Positions 17,405 to 26,350 are shown, counted from the first letter of the stretch. The stretch is 28,629 bases of DNA from an uncultured Gemella sp. (GCA_927911745.1 CAKMQF010000043.1:1-28629), one strand, 5' to 3'. The notes: generated by a model not told the origin, from the letters alone. Translations and numbers: made by a program.

Positions 17405-18532
17405 CTATGGTAATTGTTGACCTGTGATAGCTTTTCCTAACCAGATAGTAAGCACGTCAACACTAGGCGCCATAATATGACTTGCGAATGCATCTCTTAG
17501 GTAGCGTTCCATATTTCCAACACGGTTATATGCTTTACCACCACCAACACGCATACCAAGACGAGCTAATTCAATAGCAGCTTCACTAGCAAAAATTCTA
17601 GCTGATAAGATTTTAGCTAGCATATCAGCATCTTTATTTAAGAAACTACGAGCTGCTTCGTTTGTTCCAAGAACTGCTGCATTAGTTTGGCTATAGATTT
17701 TAGCAAGATGAATTTGTACTGTTTCAATTTCGCTTAGAGATTTTCCATCAGGATATTTTCTATTAGTAGTATGTGCGACAGCTTCTTCTAGTATTGCTTC
17801 GCAAAGACCACTGTAGACAGCAGCAAGTCCTGTGATGAAGTATGTTGCTACAATAGTGAATACTTGGTCAACTCCTGATCCAGCTTGACCAATACGTAGT
17901 TCTTTATTTAATTCAACGTCGTTAATTGCCATTTGGCAAGAAACATTACCACGCATTCCTAGACCATGCCAAGTAGATGGTTTGAATTCTAGACCATCGC
18001 TACCTAGAGGGAATACCCAGTTGTCAATTCCACCTTCAACATCTGAAGGAGTAAGAACAAGATAATAAGATGCAAATTCTGCAGAAGTCACCATACTTTT
18101 TAATCCATTAAATACTACTGAATTATCCTTAAATTCAGTTTTTACATCTGAGATGTAGAAGTGTGTTCCAGTCCCTAATTCACTGTATGCAAGTGCCATA
18201 AATTTTTCATTTTCAACAATGTCTTTACAAATTTTTGATTTTAGATTATCGTCGGCATAAGAAAGAACACAGTTTAGTGCAACATTATGCATCATATAAC
18301 ATAGACCTACGGTAGCACTTGATTTAGCAAAAGCACGGCAAGCATCTGCATGTTCTTGCATATCTTTTCCTAATCCACCAAGTTCAGTAGGTATCATAAG
18401 TTTGAAATAACCTGCTTTTCCTAACTCTTTAAATACTTCTTCAGGAAATCTTTCTTGTTCGTCTATTTCTTTTGCAATAGGATCTATATATTTTTTTGCA
18501 AATTCCCTAGCTTCGTTGTAAAATGTTGTCAT
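17405..18532 (-). CDS. Acyl-CoA-dehydrogenase-fold flavoprotein (copy 1, first gene of the operon)
   Basis: 375 residues from ATG 18532. A longer frame upstream (to TTG 18577) is ignored because TTAGGAGGC lies just before ATG 18532 and the predicted transcription start is near 18573. Motifs match copy 2: LMIPTELGGLGKDMQEH, MALAYSELGTGTHF, WHGLGMRGNVSCQM, LGMRVGGGKAYNRVGNMERY, then RDAFASHIMAPSVDVL. Again the usual catalytic Glu segment is replaced. No CoA-synthetase, thiolase or electron-transfer flavoprotein gene is nearby, which also argues against fatty-acid oxidation. A 169-base AT-rich gap separates it from copy 2; it has no clear promoter or terminator. Confidence 0.82.
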   Translation of the reverse strand: MTTFYNEAREFAKKYIDPIAKEIDEQERFPEEVFKELGKAGYFKLMIPTELGGLGKDMQEHADACRAFAKSSATVGLCYMMHNVALNCVLSYADDNLKSKICKDIVENEKFMALAYSELGTGTHFYISDVKTEFKDNSVVFNGLKSMVTSAEFASYYLVLTPSDVEGGIDNWVFPLGSDGLEFKPSTWHGLGMRGNVSCQMAINDVELNKELRIGQAGSGVDQVFTIVATYFITGLAAVYSGLCEAILEEAVAHTTNRKYPDGKSLSEIETVQIHLAKIYSQTNAAVLGTNEAARSFLNKDADMLAKILSARIFASEAAIELARLGMRVGGGKAYNRVGNMERYLRDAFASHIMAPSVDVLTIWLGKAITGQQLP

Positions 18533-18579
18533 AATAATGCCTCCTAACATTAATATATCTAATATATTTTTATACAAAA

Positions 18580-18607
18580 ATTATATCACAAAGAATAATT
18601 CTGTAAA
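18580..18607 (-). promoter_or_regulatory. Promoter of the minus-strand five-gene operon
   Basis: Read on the minus strand, TTTACA (18602-18607) and TATAAT (18580-18585) are separated by 16 bases. The first gene's ATG is about 40 bases past the expected start, leaving no room for a riboswitch. Confidence 0.7.
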
Positions 18608-18832
18608 TGCTTTCTATATAGTTCTTAAATGATACCTGAAAAATAAATTTATATAAAATATATAATAAATATCTCATAATTAACTGATGTAAAATAATAT
18701 ATTTATAAGCATTTTAATAAATATATTATATTTTGAAATATAAAAAATAAAATTTTCGTAATTGATAGGTGATATCATTTTCAAAAAATGCACAACTACG
18801 TTATAAGTATAAAAATTGAAAAAATTATCGAA
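18608..18832. other. AT-rich divergent intergenic region
   Basis: About 225 bases between the two divergent promoters. No open frame of note and no RNA element is visible. A short palindrome TGATATCA is present, plus many A/T tracts. Regulatory sites for either promoter could lie here, but I can support none. Confidence 0.4.
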
Positions 18833-18847
18833 AAAAGTCTGAAAATT
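18833..18847. promoter_or_regulatory. CodY-box-like site upstream of the permease promoter
   Basis: AAAAGTCTGAAAATT matches the CodY consensus AATTTTCWGAAAATT at 12 of 15 positions. It ends three bases before the -35 hexamer of the permease promoter, a typical repressor position. CodY represses amino-acid uptake genes in many Bacillota when branched-chain amino acids and GTP are plentiful. In AT-rich DNA, chance matches occur, so this is a candidate only. Confidence 0.45.
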
Positions 18848-18849
18848 TA

Positions 18850-18878
18850 TTTACAAATGCTATTAAATCTTGTATAAT
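18850..18878 (+). promoter_or_regulatory. Promoter of the amino-acid permease gene
   Basis: TTTACA (18850-18855) and TATAAT (18873-18878) are separated by 17 bases. The start codon is about 40 bases downstream. Confidence 0.75.
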
Positions 18879-18916
18879 CTATATTTATATAATAAATTAA
18901 TGAAAGGATGAAAAAT

Positions 18917-20320
18917 ATGGCAGATTCAAAGATGGAAAGAAAACTGCAAGCTCGTCATATTAGTATGATAGCTATAGGTGGATGTATAGGTACCGGATTA
19001 TTTATGGCAAGTGGAGCGGTAGTTAGTAAAGCAGGTTCTTACGGAGCAGTTTTAACTTATGCATTAATTGGAGTTATTATTTACTTTTTAATGGCTTCTA
19101 TAGGAGAATTAGCGACATTTTATCCAGTTTCGGGTTCATTCGGAGCATATGCAACTAGATTTATAGATCCAGGAGTAGGATTTGGAGTTGGTTGGTTGTT
19201 CTGGATACTGTGGATTTTAGTAGCAAGTGTTGATATAATAACATTATCGAAAATATTACATTACTGGGAATTCTTTAGACAATTTTCAACATTTTCGATT
19301 TGTATTGTTTTTTTAGTATTTTTATATTTATTAAACTTAGTAAGTGTTAAAGTATTTGGCGAAGTTGAATATTGGATAACAATAATAAAAGTTATGACAG
19401 TTGTCGCATTCTTAATAGTAGGAGCTGCAATCATCTTTGGAGCTACTGGGAATAGTGAAGCTGGTATTCATACATTTATTCAAAATGGTGAAAAAACAAG
19501 TAGCGCAGGTGTATTGGGATTATTTGGTGTTCTTTCAACTGCAGCATTCTCATTTGGAGGAACAGAAGTTGTAGCAGTTACAGCAGGTGAATCACCAAAT
19601 CCTAAAGAGACAATGCCTAAGGCAGTTAAACAAGTATTCTGGAGAATATTAATATTCTATATCGCTACAATGTTGATTATATCTTCAATAGTTTCAGCGA
19701 ATGATCCAAGATTACTAGATACTAATAATGTAACAGCCTCTCCATTCACAATTGTATTCCAAAATATTGGTTTAGAAGTGGCGGCAGTTATTATGAATGC
19801 TGTAATTTTAACATCAGTTTTATCAGCAGCAAATTCAGGTATGTATGTTTCTAGTAGACAGCTATTTTCATTAAGTTCACATAATTACGGGCCTAAAGCA
19901 TTTAAAAAATTAAATACAAATTCAGTACCGGTATTTGCGTTAACTTTCTCAGCAGTGTTTATGGTTTTATGTTTCATTTTTGAAAGATTAAATCCAAGTG
20001 GTTACTACATGCTACTTTCTATGGTTGGTATTATAGTAATGATTATTTGGATGATTTCTCTAATATCTCAAATTCGTTTGAGAAGAGCAATTGTGAAGCA
20101 AGGGAAAAAAGCTGAAGATGTTCTTCCTTACACATCTAAAACAGGTGTTGTAGGATCATACATTGCACTATTTTCTTTTGCAACAATAATATTACTACAA
20201 TTAGTGGCTGATTACTCAATAGGTGGTTTTGTAAAAATGTCGTATAACTTAGTTTGTCCGGCTGTTGGTGTAGTAATGTATTTAGTATTTAAATTAGTAA
20301 CGAAGAAAAAAATTCGTTAA
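18917..20320 (+). CDS. APC-family amino-acid permease, LysP-like
   Basis: 467 residues with about 12 membrane segments, of the amino acid-polyamine-organocation family (AAT subgroup). The opening RHISMIAIGGCIGTGLFMAS, then FLMASIGELATFYPVSGSF, FGEVEYWITIIKV, and FSFGGTEVVAVTAGESPNP follow the lysine permease LysP closely. Proton-coupled import of lysine or another basic amino acid is the likely role; substrate choice cannot be read with certainty. ATG 18908 overlaps the GAAAGG ribosome-binding site, so ATG 18917 is chosen. It stands alone, with its own promoter, a possible CodY site and a terminator. Confidence 0.85.
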   Translation: MADSKMERKLQARHISMIAIGGCIGTGLFMASGAVVSKAGSYGAVLTYALIGVIIYFLMASIGELATFYPVSGSFGAYATRFIDPGVGFGVGWLFWILWILVASVDIITLSKILHYWEFFRQFSTFSICIVFLVFLYLLNLVSVKVFGEVEYWITIIKVMTVVAFLIVGAAIIFGATGNSEAGIHTFIQNGEKTSSAGVLGLFGVLSTAAFSFGGTEVVAVTAGESPNPKETMPKAVKQVFWRILIFYIATMLIISSIVSANDPRLLDTNNVTASPFTIVFQNIGLEVAAVIMNAVILTSVLSAANSGMYVSSRQLFSLSSHNYGPKAFKKLNTNSVPVFALTFSAVFMVLCFIFERLNPSGYYMLLSMVGIIVMIIWMISLISQIRLRRAIVKQGKKAEDVLPYTSKTGVVGSYIALFSFATIILLQLVADYSIGGFVKMSYNLVCPAVGVVMYLVFKLVTKKKIR

Positions 20321-20366
20321 ACTAGAAGAAATGGACATTCATCCATATAAAGGATAATTAATATTG

Positions 20367-20412
20367 AAAAAAGATTAATGAGTTTAAAACTTGTTAATCT
20401 TTTATTTTATAT
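20367..20412 (+). terminator. Intrinsic terminator after the permease
   Basis: AAAAGATTAATGAG pairs with CTTGTTAATCTTTT (two G-T pairs) around a short A/T loop, with a T-rich tail. The remaining 110 bases to coaE are AT-rich and show no convincing promoter. Confidence 0.75.
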
Positions 20413-20524
20413 TAAAGCATGTTTTTTAGTTATTCAGTAAAGAGAATGAATAGTTTTTAAACTATGGTAAATGCTTGCAGTTTATGATAAAATTGTATTT
20501 AAGTAATTTAATGGAGATGATAAT

Positions 20525-21121
20525 TTGAATATTGGAATTACAGGAAGTATAGCATGTGGGAAAAGTACTGTATCAAACTATTTGATAGCTAAGGGGTATA
20601 CCATTATTGATGCTGATAAACTTGGACATGTTGCACTTACTAGCGATGATGTAAAAAGAAAACTAGCTGAAAAATTTGGTGATGAAATTTTAGAAAATAA
20701 TGAAATAAGTCGGGAAAAATTAGGTAAGTTAGTTTTTGGTAATGATAACAATTTAAAAATCTTAAATAGTATTATTCATCCTAAAATTAAAGAATTAATT
20801 TTAAAATTACAAGAAGAACATAGAGATGAAGATCTGGTCTTTTTAGATATAGCATTATTATATGAAGCTAATTTTGTAGATTTGGTAGAAAAAGTAGTAG
20901 TTGTATATGTAGATGAAGATGTACAACTCGAAAGACTAATGACGCGGAACTCTTTACCAAAAGAAGAAGCTGTTAAACGTATAGAAAGTCAAATGAGCCC
21001 AAGGGAAAAAGCAACATTAGGTCATTTTGTTATAAATAATAGTTATAGTAAAGAAGATACATTTCAACAAATTGATGAAATATTAGAAAAGTTAAAAAGA
21101 GGAGATAAGCACAATGACTAA
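20525..21121 (+). CDS. coaE: CoaE, dephospho-CoA kinase
   Basis: 198 residues. It performs the last step of coenzyme A synthesis, phosphorylating the ribose 3'-OH of dephospho-CoA. P-loop GSIACGKST at residues 7-15, then IDADKLGHVAL and NSIIHPKI follow the family. The start is TTG 20525, the only codon that gives the family opening NIGITGSIACGKS, with GGAGATG seven bases before. It overlaps ecsA by eight bases, so CoA synthesis and the Ecs transporter share a transcript. Confidence 0.93.
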   Translation: MNIGITGSIACGKSTVSNYLIAKGYTIIDADKLGHVALTSDDVKRKLAEKFGDEILENNEISREKLGKLVFGNDNNLKILNSIIHPKIKELILKLQEEHRDEDLVFLDIALLYEANFVDLVEKVVVVYVDEDVQLERLMTRNSLPKEEAVKRIESQMSPREKATLGHFVINNSYSKEDTFQQIDEILEKLKRGDKHND

Positions 21122-21856
21122 TGTATTAGAAATTAGCAATCTTGGTGGTGGATATAATCGTAGAAAGATTATAGATAATATCAATATACAAATACCTAAA
21201 GGTAGCATAACAGCGCTAATTGGTCTTAATGGAGCTGGTAAAAGTACTACAATTAAGCATATATTGGGATTACTTAGACCTATGGAAGGTGAGATAAAAG
21301 TTAATAGTATTACAATTACTCGTGATAATGAAAAATATAGAAAGAGTATAAGTTATATTCCAGAATCGCCTGTTTTATATGAAGAATTAACACTAGAAGA
21401 ACATATAAATCTAACAGCAATGGCTTATGGATTAGATATGGAAGATACTTGGGAAAAAGCAGATAAATTACTAGAGCTTTTTAAACTAAGCGATAAGAAG
21501 AAGTTTTTCCCAGTACACTTTTCAAGGGTATGAAACAAAAAGTAATGATTATCTGTGCCTTTTTAGTAGAACCGAGTTTATATATAATTGATGAGCCGTT
21601 TTTAGGACTTGATCCGATTGCAATTAATGACTTAATTAATTTGATGTGTGAAAGAAGAGATAATGGAGCTAGTTTATTGATGTCTACACACATACTAGCT
21701 ACAGCAGAAAAGTATTGTGACAACTTTGTTATTATTCACGAAGGAAAAATTCTAGCGAATGGTAATCTAGAACAACTAAGGGCTGAATTTAATATGGCAG
21801 GTGCGTCTTTAGATGAAATTTATCTATCATTAACAGTGAGAGATAGTAATGAGTAA
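21114..21856 (+). CDS. ecsA: EcsA-type ABC transporter ATPase (one frameshift)
   Basis: The ATPase of the Ecs transporter, which affects secretion, regulated intramembrane proteolysis and export of small peptides in relatives. Walker A GLNGAGKST at residues 37-45, Q-loop region YIPESPVLYEELT, Walker B LYIIDEPFLGLDP and switch His in STHILATAEK are present. The first frame stops after HFSRV. Adding one A to the AA at 21524-21525 restores the signature HFSKGMKQKV and a protein of about 247 residues. AAGAGGAG precedes ATG 21114. It overlaps ecsB by eight bases. Confidence 0.87.
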
Positions 21857-23076
21857 TATTGAGAATATCTTTGCGGATAGACGCAAGAAAGAGCAGGAGC
21901 TAAAACTAACCTATAGTAAGTATATTTTTAATTCGCACCTAATTATGTTTCTTATTATTGTGTTAGGAGCAGCATTGATTAATTATTCTAAATGGATAGC
22001 TGTAGCGAGCCAATTTTGAATTATACTCAGTATTTATAGCTGCATCATTAGCATTTAGTTACTATTTGATAAGTACAAAGATTAAAACGTATATAAAAGA
22101 AGCAGATGCAGTATTTTTATTACCATTAGAGAAGTACTATAAAAACGTTGGTAAAAAAACTGTTATAAATGTATCGGTAACACACATTATAGCGTTTGTC
22201 ATCTTTTATTTTGCGGTTAAGCCTATTACTAATATTATCGGTAATATTGATAAATTATCTATATTTTTACTGCTTATGGTAATTGTAATAAACAATTTAT
22301 TAAAATACGTTCAAGTTATTCACTATAAAGAAATTATTTGGATTAAAATTTTACAATTTATAGTGACTTTTATACAGATAATTGCAGTATTCATAATTAA
22401 TACTTATATTCATATAGCTGATATGACTGGTATAATTGGCTTGGCATTCTGCGCATATTATGTTATTAAGAATTCTACGGGCTCAAAGAGTTCAGAAGAC
22501 CAAGAAAAGCTAGTTGTTAAATGGAATGAAGCGGCTGAGTACGATAAACATCGTATGGAAAGTTACTTGAAATTCGTGAATATGTTTGTGGATGTACCAT
22601 TAAGCGGAGTAAAAGTAGCTAGAAGAAAATATTTTGATACATTATTACCTAAATTAACTAAAGACAATTTCAAAAAAGAAAATAGTTTTAAATATTATTA
22701 TTATAGAGTCTTTTTAAGACAGGAAAATACAGTGTTTTTAGCTTTAAGGCTTATGCTACTATCGGGATTAATAATTTTTAGTTTTAAAAATCCTTATGTC
22801 AGTGCAGTAGTTATAATATCTTATAGTTACTTAACAATTATTCAGCTTGTTCCTCTATATAAACAGATGAGTAATAATATTTGGCATAGTATATTACCAG
22901 TTGTTGAAAGTATTAAAATCGATAGCTTTAAGAAATTATTGACTGTTGTAATGTTAATAACAACAATATTACTTGCATTATTTGCAGTATTATTTAGTAA
23001 TTTTGAAGGAATGACTATAGTTATAATTATTGCATCGGTAGTTTTAGCTAATATTATAGCTAAGATTTTTTATTGA
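21849..23076 (+). CDS. ecsB: EcsB-type ABC transporter membrane subunit (one frameshift)
   Basis: The start at ATG 21849 overlaps the end of ecsA. The first 56 codons (MSNIENIFADRRKKE onward) end at TGA 22017-22019. Removing one T from the TTTT at 22014-22017 continues SQFELYSVFIAASLAFS and then the long downstream frame, total about 408 residues, the normal size for EcsB. Several hydrophobic helices alternate with charged loops. A loop reading IKEADAVFLLPLEKYY is typical of the family. It pairs with EcsA as the membrane part of the exporter. Annotating only the open frame from 22066 would lose about 70 residues. Confidence 0.85.
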
Positions 23077-23100
23077 AAAAGTAAAATAGAAGGTAATAGC

Positions 23101-24502
23101 ATGAAAAATATAGCAATAATAGGAGGAGATTTATCAGGAGTGAGCTGTGCTTATTTTCTTGATAAATTCTCAGGGGTAAACTCAAGAAAGTTCAATATTG
23201 ATTTAATAGAAAGAGATCTAGAATTTGCTAATGATAGGTTTGGGAAATTTCAGTTAGGCCAGGAAATTTATGATAATGGATGGCATAATTCTATTAGTGA
23301 ACAAGGTGTACTATTTTACTTAATGATTGAACTAGGTCTGCATCGATATCTAATAAAAAGTGGTATGACTAAAAAAGTATTTTTTACAAAAGAAGGTATT
23401 AAATACCTACCAGAAAAAAATGCTTTATGGGGTACCTTTAGATAAAAGAGAGTTGTTATTGTCAGATTTATTCACTTTTAAAGAAAAACTATCTATTATG
23501 TATAATATGTATAATACTTTAGAAGATGAAGATATAAAGGAATTAACAGTTGAAGAATTTTTTAAAGCTATAATTAATGAGAAAATTTATGATAAGTTAA
23601 TTGAGCCTTTATTGACAAGCCATTATGCAAGTGATATTTCTAAGCAAAGTATGGTAAGTTTAATGCCGGAACTATCATTTTTAACGATTCAAAAAGAAGA
23701 TATTAATAAAATTTTAGAAGATATGTATGACAGGAATGTTATAGATAATATTACTGTAGGTTCAGAATACAGACTAAAATTTACTTTAAAATCATTTATA
23801 GAGACTCTAGAATCGAATTTTTCAGATAAAGTATTTTTAGAGTTAAACCGTAAGATTGAAAAAATAGAAAAAAAAGGTGATAAGTATCTAGTTCATTCAA
23901 ATGGTAGTATATATTATTATGACTATGTAATAGTTACACTAAATCAAAAGAATTTTTTACCATGGTTTAATGGAGACGAAAAAATTACTGAATTTTATTC
24001 AGATATGAAATATGTTTCTAACATAGTGGTCACGCTTGTTTTTAAGAGAGATGAATTACATATTAATCGTGAAATTGGAGAAATAATTTTTCCGAAAGAT
24101 GATAGTGAATATGTGACAAAGTTAGAGTACGTAAGTAATAAGTGGATCGATATTAAAATGAGTGGTATACAAATAGTTAGAGCTTATATAAATAGAGAAG
24201 AAGCGGTTAGCGCGTTAATGGATAAAAGTGATTCTGAAATAATCGAAATAATTGAAAAAGAATTGACTAAAGTCCATGGAACGATAGGTAAAGTAAGTAG
24301 ATACTACGTAAGTAAGGTGAAAGATAATTATAGATTTCGCTGTAAGAAATATAATAAAAATATAAACAAGTTTAATGATTATATGAAAAAAGAATATCCG
24401 AATGTATTCATCATAGGGAAGTCCAAAAAAGGTACAACTCTAGAAAATACGGTATTGGAAGCTAAGGAAGTAGCCAAACAAATTTTAGAAAATATAAGAT
24501 AA
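23101..24502 (+). CDS. Degenerate CgoX/HemY-like FAD oxidoreductase homologue (one frameshift)
   Basis: One extra A in the seven-A run 23414-23420 splits the gene. Corrected, it reads LPEKMLYGVPLDKRELL and gives about 466 residues, the size of coproporphyrinogen III oxidase (CgoX, HemY). The overall plan matches: an N-terminal dinucleotide fold, FSNLFSWKEKL-like segment (here LLLSDLFTFKEKLS), a HYASDISKQSMVSLMPEL helix, and a C-terminal FIIGKSKKGTTLENTV. Key residues are changed. The GxGxxG loop reads GGDLSG, with Asp for the second Gly. The C-terminal flavin motif, usually G-(D/A)-S-x-x-G-x-G-(I/L)-P, has lost its ending. No heme genes are near. It may be a pseudoenzyme or a repurposed flavoprotein. 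It sits between ecsB and pepA with short gaps. Confidence 0.65.
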
Positions 24503-24533
24503 GAAAGGACGTACAAAGTACGAGGTGAAAATT

Positions 24534-25958
24534 ATGAAATTTTTTACTAATAAACAAACAGGTGTAAAAGTAACACCAATATTTGAAAATGAAGCATACG
24601 AAAGTAAGTTATTAGAATATACAAAAGAAAGAGAATTATTCTCTGGAAAACTTAATGAAGTATACGCTAATCTACCATTTAATGGAGAAAAAGAAATACT
24701 TTTAGGATTAGGAAAAAAAGAGGAACTAGTAGAAGATAAGGTACGAGAAGTATTCTTTAAACTAGTTAAAGTATTAGAAAGTAACAAAGAATTAGAAGTA
24801 TTTGTTACTTTACCTAAAGTTGAGAGTGTTTCAACTGAAAAGCTTGTAAATGCTGCAGTTGAAGGTGCATTACATGCAACTTATAAATTTGATAAGTATA
24901 AATCAGATAGAAAAGAATCTCCAGAAATAACGATTAATTTATCTACAGAAGAAAATCTAGAGAATTTAGAAGAGGTAGTAAATGAAGCTCGTGATATTAT
25001 GAGTGGAGTATTCTTCTCACGTGATCTAGTAAATGAAAGAGCAGAGTACTTATATCCAGAAACTCTTGCTAATATTGCTAATGAAGAATTATCAGCTTTA
25101 GGTGTTGAAGTAGAAGTATATGATGAAAAACAATGTGAAGAATTAGGGTTGAAAGGTTTATTAGCCGTAGGTCGTGGATCAGATAGAAAACCAAGATTTA
25201 TCGTTATGAAATACTTAAATAATCCAGAGGAAAGCGAAGTAGTTGGATTAGTAGGTAAAGGTGTAACTTATGATTCAGGTGGTTACTCAATTAAACCTAC
25301 AGCTAATAGTATGGATATAATGCACTGTGATATGGGTGGTGCAGGAACTGTAATTGGAACAATGAAACTAGTTGCGACTAGAAAATTAAAAACTAATGTA
25401 ATTGCAGTTGTTGGTGCATGTGAAAATATGATAGCTGGTGGTTCATATAAGCCAGGTGATGTAATTTCAACACTTTCAGGAAAAACTGTAGAAGTATTAA
25501 ATACAGATGCAGAAGGGCGTATTACTTTAGCAGATTCAGTATACTACGCTACTGAAAAATTAAAAGTTAGCAAAGTAATTGATTTAGCGACATTAACAGG
25601 AGCATGTTTAGTGGCGTTAGCAGAATTCTATACTGGAGCAGTAACGAATAACCAAGAATTCTTTAATGAATTAAGTAAAGCTGCGAAAGAAGCGGGAGAA
25701 AGAGTATGGCAACTACCAGCTGATGACAGCTTTAGAGAATTAAATAAATCTTCTGTTGCTGATGTTAAAAACACAGGTGGAAGACTTGGTGGAACTATTA
25801 CTGCTGGATTATTTATCGAAAACTTTGTAGCAAATGATGTTCCATGGGTACACTTAGATATAGCTGGAACTGCATACCTATCAAAAGCTGAAAAATACCT
25901 TCCAAAAGGTGCTACTGGAGTACATGTTAAAACATTGTATAATCTATTAAATAAATAA
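24534..25958 (+). CDS. pepA: PepA, M17 leucyl aminopeptidase
   Basis: 474 residues. A two-metal cytoplasmic aminopeptidase that releases N-terminal residues, assisting peptide turnover. The catalytic domain has the metal-ligand and Lys motif GKGVTYDSGG at about residues 241-250, HCDMGGAGTV, the hallmark NTDAEGRITLAD at about 323, and the C-terminal WVHLDIAGTA. The start is ATG 24534, placed by GAGGTGA at 24522-24528; GTG 24525 lies inside that site. A small hairpin CGTAC-AAA-GTACG (24510-24522) sits just upstream of the ribosome-binding site. The gene is followed by a strong terminator. Confidence 0.93.
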   Translation: MKFFTNKQTGVKVTPIFENEAYESKLLEYTKERELFSGKLNEVYANLPFNGEKEILLGLGKKEELVEDKVREVFFKLVKVLESNKELEVFVTLPKVESVSTEKLVNAAVEGALHATYKFDKYKSDRKESPEITINLSTEENLENLEEVVNEARDIMSGVFFSRDLVNERAEYLYPETLANIANEELSALGVEVEVYDEKQCEELGLKGLLAVGRGSDRKPRFIVMKYLNNPEESEVVGLVGKGVTYDSGGYSIKPTANSMDIMHCDMGGAGTVIGTMKLVATRKLKTNVIAVVGACENMIAGGSYKPGDVISTLSGKTVEVLNTDAEGRITLADSVYYATEKLKVSKVIDLATLTGACLVALAEFYTGAVTNNQEFFNELSKAAKEAGERVWQLPADDSFRELNKSSVADVKNTGGRLGGTITAGLFIENFVANDVPWVHLDIAGTAYLSKAEKYLPKGATGVHVKTLYNLLNK

Positions 25959-25973
25959 TTTTTCGAAATAAGT

Positions 25974-26013
25974 AAAGAACTCAATGAAGGGACAAACATT
26001 GAGTTCTTTTTTT
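25974..26013 (+). terminator. Intrinsic terminator after pepA
   Basis: AAAGAACTCAATG (25974-25986) pairs perfectly with CATTGAGTTCTTT (25997-26009), then a T tail. Confidence 0.88.
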
Positions 26014-26073
26014 AAAATATTCATAAAAATGAAACAAGATAAAACAAAAAATTAAAAAATAATAATTTTTTAC

Positions 26074-26102
26074 TTGACAAGAAAATACTTAGGGTGTAAA
26101 AT
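26074..26102 (+). promoter_or_regulatory. Sigma-A promoter of the T-box leader
   Basis: Consensus TTGACA (26074-26079), 17-base spacer, TAAAAT (26097-26102). Transcription should start near 26109, about 425 bases before the first coding gene. Confidence 0.85.
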
Positions 26103-26108
26103 AATTAA

Positions 26109-26348
26109 CAATAAAACTAAAACCTTTAGAAAAGAATAGTAATTTGGTAAAAAATTTTTAGCGAGCTAACGTTGGTGTGAGGTTAGTAATTTTTCTAGAT
26201 GAACGCACTTTTTAGGCAATTATTAAATAATTGGTAACTCTGCCTTAAAGAGATTGAGTGGGTATGCTAAATACCAAGAAAAGTGGCAACGCGGAATTGA
26301 TTTCGTCTTTTTATAGTTTCTTAGGAAATTATAAAAAGACTTTTTTAT
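26109..26348 (+). promoter_or_regulatory. T-box leader 1: stem I, antiterminator and terminator
   Basis: T-box leaders sense uncharged tRNA and let transcription continue when the tRNA is unacylated. Stem I is visible. An AGTA (26138-26141) lies opposite GAA (26201-26203) in the specifier loop, AAAAG pairs with CTTTT below it, and ATTTGG pairs with CTAGAT above. The distal arm has GAGCTAAC, TGGTG (26173-26177) and GTTAG. The T-box itself reads AGTGGCAACGCGG (26282-26294); the usual sequence is TGGNACCGCGG. The terminator follows as a 16-bp stem (26305-26320 with 26325-26340) and six T. The best specifier is CGC (26204-26206) followed by A, giving arginine. Confidence 0.88.
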
Positions 26349-26350
26349 TT

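Noticed and set aside
16117..18532. Fatty-acid beta-oxidation enzymes
   Set aside because: The catalytic segment is changed, and no thiolase, hydratase, CoA ligase or electron-transfer flavoprotein genes are nearby.
18533..18607. SAM riboswitch (S-box) or T-box upstream of the minus-strand operon
   Set aside because: The leader is only about 40 bases with no stems or T-box sequence, so sulfur control, if any, must be at the promoter.
25628..25999. Open minus-strand frame over the end of pepA
   Set aside because: Opposite a well-conserved catalytic domain; it runs through the pepA terminator stem and has no start signals.
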